The position numbers and the translations under genes are program-made. Source: Tannerella sp. (lineage in GTDB: Bacteria > Bacteroidota > Bacteroidia > Bacteroidales > Tannerellaceae). Taken from it: a stretch of DNA of 54,854 nt. How positions within the stretch are numbered: position 1 is the stretch's first letter; every line of letters begins with the position of its first letter. Under the pieces are notes generated by a model. The model did not search any database. It saw only the letters and a program-made list of their open reading frames with translations, and was not told where the DNA came from. Shown here in pieces: positions 7,856-16,763 of this stretch. The stretch spans positions 1 through 54,854 of the forward strand of contig JAISUI010000108.1 of assembly GCA_031272155.1 (NCBI GenBank). The letters are read 5' to 3'.

Positions 7856-8499
7856 CGACATCCGTCTGCCTCTCCACAGCCTACCTGGCGCCCGTGCAGT
7901 ATTACTGCAAACTGTGGTCGTATCCAAAGGTAATCCTTGAAACGGCCGAACATTACGTGAAACAAACCTATCGCAACCGTTGCCTGATTGCAACAGCCAA
8001 TGGAGTGACAGTTCTCACCGTGCCCATCGAAAAACCGGACTCGGAAAAATGTCCGACCAAAGACATCCGCATCTCTTCTCACGGACGCTGGCAACACCTC
8101 CATTGGAACACCTTCGTTTCGGCCTACGGACTAAGCCCCTTTTTCGATTACTACCGCGACGAACTGGAGCCGTTCTATACCCGCAGGTTTGAGTTCCTCT
8201 TAGACTTCAACGAGGCGCTCCGCCATTTGATATGCAACTGGTTAGATATTCAACCGAAGATAACCTGCACCAGTCGGTACCTCACTTCCGTAGCCGCCGA
8301 CGATTTCCGTTGCGCCATCCGTCCCAAACATGCGGAAAACGACCCCGCCTTTACCCCGCAGCCCTACTACCAGGTCTTCGGCCATAAGCACGGCTTCCTG
8401 CCCAACCTGAGCATCATAGACCTGCTTTTCAACATGGGGCCTGAATCGGTATTGGTTCTGCAGAGGTCTGTCTGTGACACGCCCGAACTAAAAAAATAA
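7852..8499 (+). CDS. WbqC-like family protein
   Basis: This 215-residue protein matches the WbqC family (PF08889). Recognisable patterns are AYLAPVQYYCKLW near the N terminus, TYRNRCLIATANG, and HWNTFVSAYGLSPFFDYY in the middle. WbqC-like proteins are found in polysaccharide and O-antigen loci, but the reaction is not well defined. It is translationally coupled to the signal-peptidase-like gene by an ATGA overlap and ends the dapB operon. The next gene runs towards it. Confidence 0.88.
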   Translation: MTTSVCLSTAYLAPVQYYCKLWSYPKVILETAEHYVKQTYRNRCLIATANGVTVLTVPIEKPDSEKCPTKDIRISSHGRWQHLHWNTFVSAYGLSPFFDYYRDELEPFYTRRFEFLLDFNEALRHLICNWLDIQPKITCTSRYLTSVAADDFRCAIRPKHAENDPAFTPQPYYQVFGHKHGFLPNLSIIDLLFNMGPESVLVLQRSVCDTPELKK

Positions 8500-8514
8500 T
8501 TCCTGTTTCACTTC

Positions 8515-9930
8515 TCAAACCGTATAATACGCTTCCCAGCCCTTCCGCGGCGGCAGGCCGGAAAGGAGCGCGTTGGCAAAGGGATTATTGGTGATCTGCT
8601 TCGTAGCCGTATCGAACTCAAGTTTCGTATTAAGCCTCTGCGCCAGTACGCCCAGACAGAACACCTGGCTCAGCGGGCCGGCTATCTCGAAGGGCGAACG
8701 GGTCTTTTCCTTTCCCATGCAGGCAAGCAGGAAGTTGGCGAAATGGTTGGATGTGGATTTCGGCACTTCCGGCAGTTTGGAAGCCATAGCTTTAGCTTTT
8801 TCCTCAGGGATGATGGAGAGCGTGCTGCCGTGCGACCCGCCTTTGAAGGTCAGCTCCTTGCTGTAAATGATCTTGCCCGGATTCAGTTTGGTGGGCTGGA
8901 GTTTGCCTCCGGCCACGGGCGGAATGTTGGGATCAATATCCGATGTCCCGTAGCCTTTCGGTACGGGCGGGATGTTGTCCACGCCATCATACCACGTAAT
9001 GTCCACCGGTGGCATGTTCTTGCGCGCCGCGAAGCGGAAGAGAATGGTGGATGACATGGGGAAGAAGTAATCATTATGTTCCTTCAGCATCACTGGATTG
9101 ATTTCGTAGGGCAATCCCAGTTCGAGGAACTGGTGGATGGTGTCAAGGATATGCGCTCCCCAGTCGCCCAGCGCTCCCATACCGAGGTCGTACCAGCAAC
9201 GCCAGTTGCCGCGGTGATATTTGTCGTTGTATTCGTGATACTGCACGGCCATGTTCCACGTATCCCAGTCTATGCCGTCGGGCATCGGTTCGGGCGCAGG
9301 ATATTTGTATATCCGCGAATCCCATGAATGCCAGCGGCGTTCGCCGTTCATGTGGGCTGTCACTTCCGTGACGTCCTTGATGATACCCGCATCTTTCCAT
9401 GCTTTGAACTGGAAATAGTTGGCTTCGGAATGACCCTGGTTTCCCATTTGAGTGACGACTTCGGGATGTTCCCTGGCCGCCTTGATCATCAGCTCGCCTT
9501 CAAGAAAGGTGCGACACATGGGTTTTTCTACATAGATATGTTTGCCCGAACGGATGGCTTGAATTGCTACCGGGAAATGCGCAAAGTCGGGAATCCCTGC
9601 ACTCACGGCTTCAAATTCGTTACCCATCTTGTCAAACATCTCCCGGAAGTCCTTAAACAGCCGGGCTTTCGGAAACATTGCCATTATTTCCTTTGTATGT
9701 TTGGCGCCCATGTCCACATCGCACAGGGCGACGATATTGGCCAGCCCTGTATTCTTAAATTCCCGGATGATTTCAGCGCCCCGGAATCCGATTCCGACAC
9801 AGGCGAGATTCACCTTTTCATTTGCGCCGACTACCTGACGGTAATTGGAGGCGCTCAAATTCAAACCGCCCATTGCTATTCCGGCGGAGGCCATCGTGGC
9901 CGTTTTTAAAAATTTTCTTCGTGTAACCAT
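8515..9930 (-). CDS. Tat-exported Gfo/Idh/MocA family oxidoreductase
   Basis: This 471-residue protein starts at the ATG at 9930. It opens with a twin-arginine signal, TRRKFLK at residues 3-9, and a hydrophobic stretch, so it is probably exported folded with its NAD(P) cofactor. The Rossmann motif VGIGFRG is at residues 45-51, CDVD follows at 70-73, and the family's EKP triad is at residues 135-137 (HIYVEKPM). The C-terminal half is the usual alpha/beta substrate domain. Family members oxidise or epimerise sugars and inositols, and the Tat-exported Bacteroidetes members often act on glycans. The substrate cannot be read from the sequence. Confidence 0.9.
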   Translation of the reverse strand: MVTRRKFLKTATMASAGIAMGGLNLSASNYRQVVGANEKVNLACVGIGFRGAEIIREFKNTGLANIVALCDVDMGAKHTKEIMAMFPKARLFKDFREMFDKMGNEFEAVSAGIPDFAHFPVAIQAIRSGKHIYVEKPMCRTFLEGELMIKAAREHPEVVTQMGNQGHSEANYFQFKAWKDAGIIKDVTEVTAHMNGERRWHSWDSRIYKYPAPEPMPDGIDWDTWNMAVQYHEYNDKYHRGNWRCWYDLGMGALGDWGAHILDTIHQFLELGLPYEINPVMLKEHNDYFFPMSSTILFRFAARKNMPPVDITWYDGVDNIPPVPKGYGTSDIDPNIPPVAGGKLQPTKLNPGKIIYSKELTFKGGSHGSTLSIIPEEKAKAMASKLPEVPKSTSNHFANFLLACMGKEKTRSPFEIAGPLSQVFCLGVLAQRLNTKLEFDTATKQITNNPFANALLSGLPPRKGWEAYYTV

Positions 9931-9963
9931 ATTATTTTGTTGTATTAAAAAAATCATTTTGTC

Positions 9964-12588
9964 TTATCCGTTTTCAGAAACTGTTGTTTCAATAAATTCC
10001 CGTTCCTCTCTGCTGAGGTTATAGACATCGAAAACGAGTTCGTCTATTTTATTTTCCGCATCTTCGTCTTCCGTATGATGCACATCCGAGGTGCATCTGT
10101 TCACTAACGAAATGACTTCCGATTCGATTTTGCCATTTGGCACAGGCACTTTCAGCGCTTCCAGCGTCAGGGTGCTGATTTGCATGTTTCCGTCGTGCAG
10201 GCGCGGCGAATCGCGCAGCATGTAGCGCCCGAATTTGGAATTGAGGACGCCCAAGAGGTATTTCAGGTGCTGCCCGATGATGAAACAGGTTGTATCCACC
10301 AAGGCATGACTGCTGTAATCCATGCAAAACCGCGAGGTGGCCGAGGTTTGCGCCCATATTACTTTTTGCTGCATGAAATCATCCCAATCGCCACTGCCGC
10401 CGGCGCGTTGCAGGGCATACCATTCATACGTCACGCCCACTTCCGTCATGTCGCGGGCATAGAGTTTGTCTTTGTATTTCATCAGGTGTTCATAAATGAC
10501 CGGATATTGCTGCTGAAAACGCATTTCCGCCCTTTCGGACGCCGCCCGGATGGAGGTGTCATACAGGAGGGGAAAATGCCACGGAATGTAGAGCAGCCAG
10601 CGGTTAGAACTGTCCGGAAGATACCTCTTGACGTTCTCACTGGTCAGCAAAGGCTTGACGATGTCCGTATTTTTGTAGTCGGCGCGCAGAAACTCATCTT
10701 TCATGGTTTCGTCAATGATGAATGCTTCGTCCACGCCGGTTTTTGCACCTTCATACATCTGGATATCCCACGCACCAAGCAACACGCCGTATTTTTCGAT
10801 CTTGCCAAGGATGTTTTTTTCGATGTCGGACAGGGAAGTAAACGAAGTCCAGGTTCCAGCAACCTGCCCGGCGGTCACGGGGGAAAACGCTCCGTTGAGG
10901 GATAAATATTTTTCCAGCGACATGGTTTGCGGGTCAAAATCTTCCCTGACCGTGCAATTCATCATCCTGAACTGGTTGCGCGCCTTTTGCAACACAGTGA
11001 TCACCTGTTCCCGGATCACTTCCTGCGCTTCTCCGGCCCGACTTGATTCAATCAGCAGCAGCGGATTGGTTTCCTCCATCAGGTATTGGCGCATCTTGCC
11101 CGCGGAAACGGATTTCGTCCAGTTGCCGGCAGTGAGATAAGTCAAAAAGCCGTCCGGGCGCAGGAGTCTGTTTCCCAGTTCAAAATACAGGGCGACCACC
11201 TCGCCTGTACGTTTGTATGCGCTGTAATTCAATTGTTTATAAACATCTCTTTCACCCCCAACAATTCCCTCATGGACATGGGGCGGATTGCCAATAATCA
11301 CGTCAAAACCGACAAAGTCGCCCCTTTCATTCAGCAATTCCGGAAAGTCGTAACGCCATTCAATGGCTTGTTCATGAACGGGATTATTCTGACTTTCCTC
11401 CATTTTTTGCCTGTATTTTTCAATTTTTGCCTGAAGGTCAAGCTGTTTTGTTTTCGCTGCTTTTGTTTCATCTTCGTCCATTTCAAACAAACCGGGCGTT
11501 TTCAACGCATTCAGTTCCTTTTGCCACTTCAGCAACTCCTCGCTATTCCGCTCGTCCGCCGTTGCTTCGCGCCGGATTTTTTCCTGCATCAGGCGGGCTA
11601 ACTGCTCCAGCCGTTCCTTTTCTTCCAGTGTGGCTGCGGCCTGACTGTCGTTGACAATTTTTTTGTATTCCTGGGGGCTATATCCGATGCGTTTAAACAC
11701 ATTTTTCAGGTTTTCCTGAACAGGAACACGACTGATAAGCGCGTTGCCGCAACGGAGATTATCCCTGCACACAGGCATCGTATCCCAGTCGGCATGTTTC
11801 AACAACTCCAGCCACAAACGCAGGCGGGCGATCCGGACATCTTCCGGAGTGGCGCTAACGCCGTACAGGCAATGCGCTACCATTGTTTGTTTTTCAATCA
11901 TAATGGATTCCTGAATCCGACGTGATTCCGAATCCGACGATTTGAATGACGCCATGCCAAAACTGTTTTTGTCAAACACGTGGAGATCGTTCCCATCATA
12001 GGTTATCCTGTATTGATACAGCGGATTGCCGACCTTATCCGTCAAAATGCCCAATTGTGATTTGACGGCAATCATTTCATTCAGCATCGTAACAAGAAAC
12101 GAGCCTGTTTTCATAGAAGGATCGCAAAAAAACATCGTCCGAACCGTTTCATTCGCTTCCGCCACATTATCATTAATGATGTGCGACAATTCGTCCGGAT
12201 TCGCACACCGGCATCCGATTTCATCGTTAAACCGTTGCATGACCGCACGCATCAATACATCGCGGCACATAAACGAAACAATATGCGCCGGAAGAGAAGG
12301 GTGATTGTCTATTTGTTCAATCACGAACGAGAGCATGGAAACAACCTGCCGGAAAGCCAGTTTTTCCCGTGTCCGCAGTTGTTGGACGGCCGATGCAACA
12401 GTCGTTGTATCAGGAATTTTATTCTTTCCATCCATCCCCATCAAAAAATACCGCTCTCCATCCCTTATTTCTTTCAGACCTAACATGCGGAGAAAATCGG
12501 CATAATACGGCTCACTCAAAAAAAATACCTCTTTCTTTTTGACCGGCGACAGATTGAACAGTTGATTTTCAGCATTATATTCAAACAT
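9964..12588 (-). CDS. Type IIG-like N6-adenine DNA methyltransferase, divergent motifs
   Basis: This 874-residue protein belongs to the Eco57I-like restriction-modification methylases. The SAM-binding motif I is DPSMKTGSF at 156-164, where G-S-G is expected. The YGVSATPEDV segment at 242-251 stands where YGVDINP-type sequence is usual. Catalytic motif IV is NPPH at 434-437 rather than NPPY/F/W. A Lys/Glu-rich coiled-coil insertion spans about 310-405. The C-terminal third resembles the TaqI-type target-recognition domain. The usual N-terminal nuclease and YTP-type motif are missing or eroded, yet the frame is intact. The ATG is preceded by AAGGAATAG, which supports the start. It may be a decaying or repurposed enzyme. 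It lies 33 bases upstream of the oxidoreductase gene on the same strand. Confidence 0.75.
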   Translation of the reverse strand: MFEYNAENQLFNLSPVKKKEVFFLSEPYYADFLRMLGLKEIRDGERYFLMGMDGKNKIPDTTTVASAVQQLRTREKLAFRQVVSMLSFVIEQIDNHPSLPAHIVSFMCRDVLMRAVMQRFNDEIGCRCANPDELSHIINDNVAEANETVRTMFFCDPSMKTGSFLVTMLNEMIAVKSQLGILTDKVGNPLYQYRITYDGNDLHVFDKNSFGMASFKSSDSESRRIQESIMIEKQTMVAHCLYGVSATPEDVRIARLRLWLELLKHADWDTMPVCRDNLRCGNALISRVPVQENLKNVFKRIGYSPQEYKKIVNDSQAAATLEEKERLEQLARLMQEKIRREATADERNSEELLKWQKELNALKTPGLFEMDEDETKAAKTKQLDLQAKIEKYRQKMEESQNNPVHEQAIEWRYDFPELLNERGDFVGFDVIIGNPPHVHEGIVGGERDVYKQLNYSAYKRTGEVVALYFELGNRLLRPDGFLTYLTAGNWTKSVSAGKMRQYLMEETNPLLLIESSRAGEAQEVIREQVITVLQKARNQFRMMNCTVREDFDPQTMSLEKYLSLNGAFSPVTAGQVAGTWTSFTSLSDIEKNILGKIEKYGVLLGAWDIQMYEGAKTGVDEAFIIDETMKDEFLRADYKNTDIVKPLLTSENVKRYLPDSSNRWLLYIPWHFPLLYDTSIRAASERAEMRFQQQYPVIYEHLMKYKDKLYARDMTEVGVTYEWYALQRAGGSGDWDDFMQQKVIWAQTSATSRFCMDYSSHALVDTTCFIIGQHLKYLLGVLNSKFGRYMLRDSPRLHDGNMQISTLTLEALKVPVPNGKIESEVISLVNRCTSDVHHTEDEDAENKIDELVFDVYNLSREEREFIETTVSENG

Positions 12589-12712
12589 CTTGCTACTATT
12601 CCTTCAGGTAATAATCTGACAAATATACTGATATTTTTAGAAAAACAACGCATCCGGAGGCGAAAAAGTTTTGTTCACTGCAAAAAAATTTCAAAAATAG
12701 CGTAATTATCAT

Positions 12713-12720
12713 TATCTTTG
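12713..12720 (+). promoter_or_regulatory. -7 box for DoxX-fusion gene
   Basis: TATCTTTG is a full match to TAnnTTTG and lies 25 bases before the ATG at 12746. The position about 20 nt upstream holds TTTC (12689-12692) rather than TTTG. Confidence 0.55.
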
Positions 12721-12745
12721 TGCCGAAATTATAAACCATAACGTT

Positions 12746-14362
12746 ATGCTGAAACACAACTTCTTTTCATGGGAAAAAACATTAGTCACCTTGTTGCGGA
12801 TGGCTATTGGATGGCATTTCCTTTACGAAGGTGTTGCTAAAATTATAGCAGGCAATTGGTCGTCACAATCGTATTTAGCCAATACGTCAGGGTTTCTTTC
12901 GCCATTTTATCACTGTCTTGCCTCGTCGTCGGCGATTGGTGTCGTGGATTGGTTGAATATAATTGGATTGACCGTTATTGGATTAGCTCTGTTTATGGGG
13001 TTTTTCACCCGTTGGGCTACTCTTGGCGGCGTCTGCCTTCTGACGTTGTACTATTTTGCTTATCCGCCTTTCGGCGTTTCGCTGGCGATGGGCGTACACG
13101 ATGGAAGCGTCTTTGTCGTTGATAAATTGTTTATTGAAGCGACGGCGCTGGCATTTCTGTTTTTCAGCAAAGACAACGGTTACGGGCTTGATGCGCTGAT
13201 TAAAAACACAACGTTTCATCCTGACAAAGTTCAAAATCCGGCAAAGGATGAAGGACAAACCACATTCGTTTCTGCCGTAAATCCTGCTAAGGATGAGGCA
13301 ACTGACGGTTTCACTCCAAGTGAAGCCACCGGGAAACTGCACACCCGTCGCGAAGCGCTGAAAAACCTCATCTCGCTGCCTGTTCTCGGCGGTCTGGGAG
13401 TGAGCGCTTATTTTACGGGCAAACAATACGGAGTGGATGCGATGTCAGGTGCAACTGTGCAGGTAAACCGTCTGGCTCTTAGCGATCTGAAAGGCGAATT
13501 GCCTAAAGGTAAAATTGGCAATCATCAATTGAGCCGCCTCATCATGGGCGGTAACCTGATAGGCGGCTGGGCGCACGCACGCGATCTGCTCTACGCCGGA
13601 AGCCTTTTCAAAGCTTACAATACAGAGAAGAAAGTCTTTGAAACGCTGATGCTGGGCGAGCAGGCAGGTATCAATTGCATCAATATAGGCTATCCGACAA
13701 TGGCCATGATGAAGAAATACAAGAAAGTGACAGGTAGCAAGATAAAAGTCATTGTGCAGGTTGGCTTGGACGAAAACAATAAGGATATCTATGATAACGT
13801 AACGCAAGCAGTAGATCACGGAATGGATATCATACAGTTACAGGGAAATTGGTGCGACTGGCTTGTGCGCGACGGGCGTTTCGATAACATCGCGGCGCTG
13901 CTGGAACGTATCCGCAGCCATGGCTTAACAGCGGGAATGGGTGCGCACACCATTGATTCCCTGATAATTTGCGAAGAAAAAGGGATACTTCCCGATTACT
14001 ATATGAAGACGATGCATCACGACAATTACTGGTCGGCGCATCCGCGCGAGAACCGCCGCCCCTTTGAGATTGACACGATGCAGAGCAGTGACCATAACAT
14101 GTTTCACGACAACTGTTTCTGTCCGTTCCCCGACAGAACAGTTGAGTTTGTCAACAGCACAAAAATCCCGGTTATGGGCTTCAAAGTGCTGGCCGCCGGA
14201 GCAATTGCGCCGGAAGACGGATTCAAGTGGGCGCTTGGAAACGGAGCGGATTTTATTTGCGTCGGAATGTTTGATTTCCAAATTGTACACGATGTAAATG
14301 TCTGTTTAGATACGCTCGCCGCTATCGAAATGGAGAAGATACGAAAACGTCCATGGGCATAA
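12746..14362 (+). CDS. DoxX membrane domain fused to a TIM-barrel (aldo/keto reductase-like) domain
   Basis: This is a 538-residue fusion. Residues 1 to about 150 form a four-helix DoxX-type membrane domain (MAIGWHFLYEGVAKI, FFTRWATLGG). A polar linker follows. Residues 200-225 then form an internal twin-arginine-like signal, TRREALKNLISLP, and a hydrophobic stretch. From about residue 245 a soluble domain runs to the end: it opens LSRLIMGGNLIGGW and later has GMGAHTIDSL, HHDNYW and MGFKVLAAGAI, a pattern like aldo/keto-reductase or TIM-barrel oxidoreductases. I infer a membrane-tethered periplasmic enzyme linked to a quinone-type membrane partner. The reaction is unknown. The CapA fusion gene starts 38 bases downstream and is probably co-transcribed. 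Confidence 0.8.
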   Translation: MLKHNFFSWEKTLVTLLRMAIGWHFLYEGVAKIIAGNWSSQSYLANTSGFLSPFYHCLASSSAIGVVDWLNIIGLTVIGLALFMGFFTRWATLGGVCLLTLYYFAYPPFGVSLAMGVHDGSVFVVDKLFIEATALAFLFFSKDNGYGLDALIKNTTFHPDKVQNPAKDEGQTTFVSAVNPAKDEATDGFTPSEATGKLHTRREALKNLISLPVLGGLGVSAYFTGKQYGVDAMSGATVQVNRLALSDLKGELPKGKIGNHQLSRLIMGGNLIGGWAHARDLLYAGSLFKAYNTEKKVFETLMLGEQAGINCINIGYPTMAMMKKYKKVTGSKIKVIVQVGLDENNKDIYDNVTQAVDHGMDIIQLQGNWCDWLVRDGRFDNIAALLERIRSHGLTAGMGAHTIDSLIICEEKGILPDYYMKTMHHDNYWSAHPRENRRPFEIDTMQSSDHNMFHDNCFCPFPDRTVEFVNSTKIPVMGFKVLAAGAIAPEDGFKWALGNGADFICVGMFDFQIVHDVNVCLDTLAAIEMEKIRKRPWA

Positions 14363-14400
14363 GCGGGCTATTTGGAAAGTTGTTTATTTAGATTAGTATT

Positions 14401-16122
14401 ATGTTGTATAAAAAAATGAGAATAAAGCATTTGAAATTTGTTTTTTCGGTGGTTTTTATCGCAGGCATGTCTTACGCCTCATCACGACCGGAGCCAAAAC
14501 AACCTGTTGTTGAAGCAGAAAAAGAAGTCTCCGTCATTGGAACAGGCGACATCATGCTCGGATCGAATTATCCTTCGGAAGCGAAACTTCCTGCAGCCGA
14601 CGGAAAAGAATTGTTACGCAACGTGAAAGAGATACTTCGCGACGCCGATGTTACCTTTGGTAATCTGGAAGGGTGCATTTTAGACAGCGGCGGCACGCCC
14701 AAACCCTGCCGTAGCGGATGCTATTTCTTCCGGATGCCCGACCGCTATGTCAATTACCTGCTCGACGCCGGTTTTGACGTGATGAACATTGCCAACAACC
14801 ACAATGGCGACTTTGGCCCCAAGGGCAGGGAAAATACGGTCAAAGTCCTTCGGGAAGCAGGACTGCACTTTGCCGGACTGGAAAGCATCTGCGAAACGGA
14901 CACCTTTCGTATTAACGGGATAAAATACGGCTTCTGCGGCTTTGCGCCCAATTCAGGCACAGTGCGGATAACAGATCTGGCAAAGGCTAAACACCTCGTG
15001 TCGGAACTCAATAAACAATGTGACATCGTGATCGTGTCATTCCACGGTGGCGCTGAAGGTAAAACGCATAACCGCGTAACAAAAACTACGGAAACGTTCT
15101 ATGGAGAGAACCGTGGCAATGTCCACGAATTTGCCCACGCAGTGATTGATGCGGGCGCCGACATCGTTTTCGGACACGGCCCGCACGTAGTTCGCGCCGC
15201 CGAACTGTATAAAGATCGCTTTATCATTTATAGCATGGGGAACTTCTGCACTTCAGGCGATTTCAATATCAACGGCATCAGCGGCTATGCTCCTATCGTA
15301 AAAGTGTTTACCGATAGGGAAGGTCGCTTCTTGAGAGGACAGATTTATTCTTGCCTCCAGAAGGACAAAACCGGCCCCGTACTGGATGATACGTACTTGG
15401 CTGCCAAAGAAATCAAGCGCTTGACGCAACTTGATTTTCCGCAAACCAACCTGACGATTTCGGACGACGGACGTATTGAACGGAAAGACAGCGCTTCAGT
15501 GACGGCAAGCGCCGCAAAATGCCCCCTCATTAACAATTCACCCGTGATTACCCCATTGTCGTCTGTGTCGTTGGCAGATGAAATCATTGCTTATTCCAGG
15601 CAGTTCCTGGGACGCCCGTACCGGCGGGCGTCGAAAGGACCGAACGCTTTCGACTGTTCGGGCTTCACTTCGTTTGTTTTTGGAAAGTTTGGCTATCAAC
15701 TGAATCCCGATTGCCGGTCGCAGGTAAAGCAGGGAATGCGCTTGGATGCTAAAGAACTGAAAACCGGCGACCTCGTCTTTTTCAAAGGACGCAATAGCCG
15801 ATCCGAACGGGTAGGACACGTAGGTATCGTCGTTGCCAACGACGACGAAGGACGGTTCACTTTTATCCATGCATGCCGTCGTGGCGTCATCATTGAAGCG
15901 TTCGAACAGTCGGACTACTACAAGACGCGCTATATTACCGGCTTACGGGTATTGGACGAGACTACGGCATGGCGTAAAGGAAAAAATGACGACGCCATTA
16001 CAATCGCTTGCCTTGAAGGGAAGTGGAACGGGCCGGGCATCTACCTGCCCGACGCAACGAATATCCCCCTGCTTCCCTTGCCCAAGAACCCGAATGCGCC
16101 ACGGCATTTGCGAAAAAAATAA
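14401..16122 (+). CDS. CapA-like phosphoesterase fused to NlpC/P60 peptidase
   Basis: This 573-residue exported fusion has an N-terminal signal peptide (a second ATG at 14416 is an equally plausible start). Residues about 40-300 are a CapA/PgsA-type metallophosphoesterase domain: GTGDIMLGSN, FGNLEG, NIANNHNGDFG, SFHGGAEG, FGHGPHVVR and YSMGNF. Residues about 395-530 are an NlpC/P60 cysteine peptidase with C419 in FDCSGF, H473 in GHVGIV and H490 in FIHACRRG. NlpC/P60 domains usually cut peptidoglycan stem peptides, whereas CapA domains are linked to poly-gamma-glutamate capsule synthesis. The pairing suggests an enzyme acting on gamma-glutamyl bonds in the envelope. Confidence 0.88.
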   Translation: MLYKKMRIKHLKFVFSVVFIAGMSYASSRPEPKQPVVEAEKEVSVIGTGDIMLGSNYPSEAKLPAADGKELLRNVKEILRDADVTFGNLEGCILDSGGTPKPCRSGCYFFRMPDRYVNYLLDAGFDVMNIANNHNGDFGPKGRENTVKVLREAGLHFAGLESICETDTFRINGIKYGFCGFAPNSGTVRITDLAKAKHLVSELNKQCDIVIVSFHGGAEGKTHNRVTKTTETFYGENRGNVHEFAHAVIDAGADIVFGHGPHVVRAAELYKDRFIIYSMGNFCTSGDFNINGISGYAPIVKVFTDREGRFLRGQIYSCLQKDKTGPVLDDTYLAAKEIKRLTQLDFPQTNLTISDDGRIERKDSASVTASAAKCPLINNSPVITPLSSVSLADEIIAYSRQFLGRPYRRASKGPNAFDCSGFTSFVFGKFGYQLNPDCRSQVKQGMRLDAKELKTGDLVFFKGRNSRSERVGHVGIVVANDDEGRFTFIHACRRGVIIEAFEQSDYYKTRYITGLRVLDETTAWRKGKNDDAITIACLEGKWNGPGIYLPDATNIPLLPLPKNPNAPRHLRKK

Positions 16123-16151
16123 TCCGATGGATGACGAAGAAAAGACAGGAA

Positions 16152-16751
16152 TTATAACGTCATTAACTTACTGAGATACTTTCCGATGATGTCAAACTCA
16201 AGATTGACAACCGTCCCTGTTTGGATTTGCCCAAAATTTGTGATATCATGCGTATAGGGAATAATCGCTACGTCAAAAGTATTTTCACCTGAATTACAGA
16301 CAGTAAGACTTACACCATTCACGCATACCGAACCTTTTTCAACGGTCATGTATCCCTGTTTGGCCATCGCGGGATCAAACGTATATTCAAACGAATAGTA
16401 CCAACTGCCATCAGCTTCACGGACATCCATACAGACGGCAGTCTGGTCCACATGCCCCTGCACAATATGACCATCCAAACGTCCGTTCATCAACATGCTG
16501 CGTTCAAGATTCACCCTGTCGCCAACGGCAAGCAGTCCGAGATTGGAGCGTTCAAGCGTTTCACGGACAGCCGTTACCGTATAGGTATCAGCCGTCTTTG
16601 CTACCACCGTGAGACACACGCCGTTGTGCGACACGCTCTGGTCAATTTTCAATTCTTCAACGAACGAACAGCGGAGCGTCAGATGGACGTTTCCGCCGTC
16701 GCGTTCGACGGCAACGACTGTCGCCGCTTCTTCTACAATTCCCGAAAACAT
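16152..16751 (-). CDS. ribE: Riboflavin synthase, alpha subunit
   Basis: This enzyme converts two 6,7-dimethyl-8-ribityllumazine molecules to riboflavin. At 199 residues it has the normal length and two tandem lumazine-binding barrels. It opens with the hallmark MFSGIVEE. The first barrel contains SVSHNGVCLTV and the second SVCVNGVSLTV, the repeated ligand-binding motif, with GHIVQGHVD between them. It ends 29 bases from the convergent CapA fusion gene and follows pfp on the same strand with a 12-base gap, so it may be expressed from the pfp promoter. Confidence 0.95.
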   Translation of the reverse strand: MFSGIVEEAATVVAVERDGGNVHLTLRCSFVEELKIDQSVSHNGVCLTVVAKTADTYTVTAVRETLERSNLGLLAVGDRVNLERSMLMNGRLDGHIVQGHVDQTAVCMDVREADGSWYYSFEYTFDPAMAKQGYMTVEKGSVCVNGVSLTVCNSGENTFDVAIIPYTHDITNFGQIQTGTVVNLEFDIIGKYLSKLMTL

Positions 16752-16763
16752 AACGTTCGATTT

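Noticed and set aside
10180-10905. 241-codon open frame on the plus strand
   Set aside because: Antisense to the methyltransferase coding sequence with shadow-like composition.
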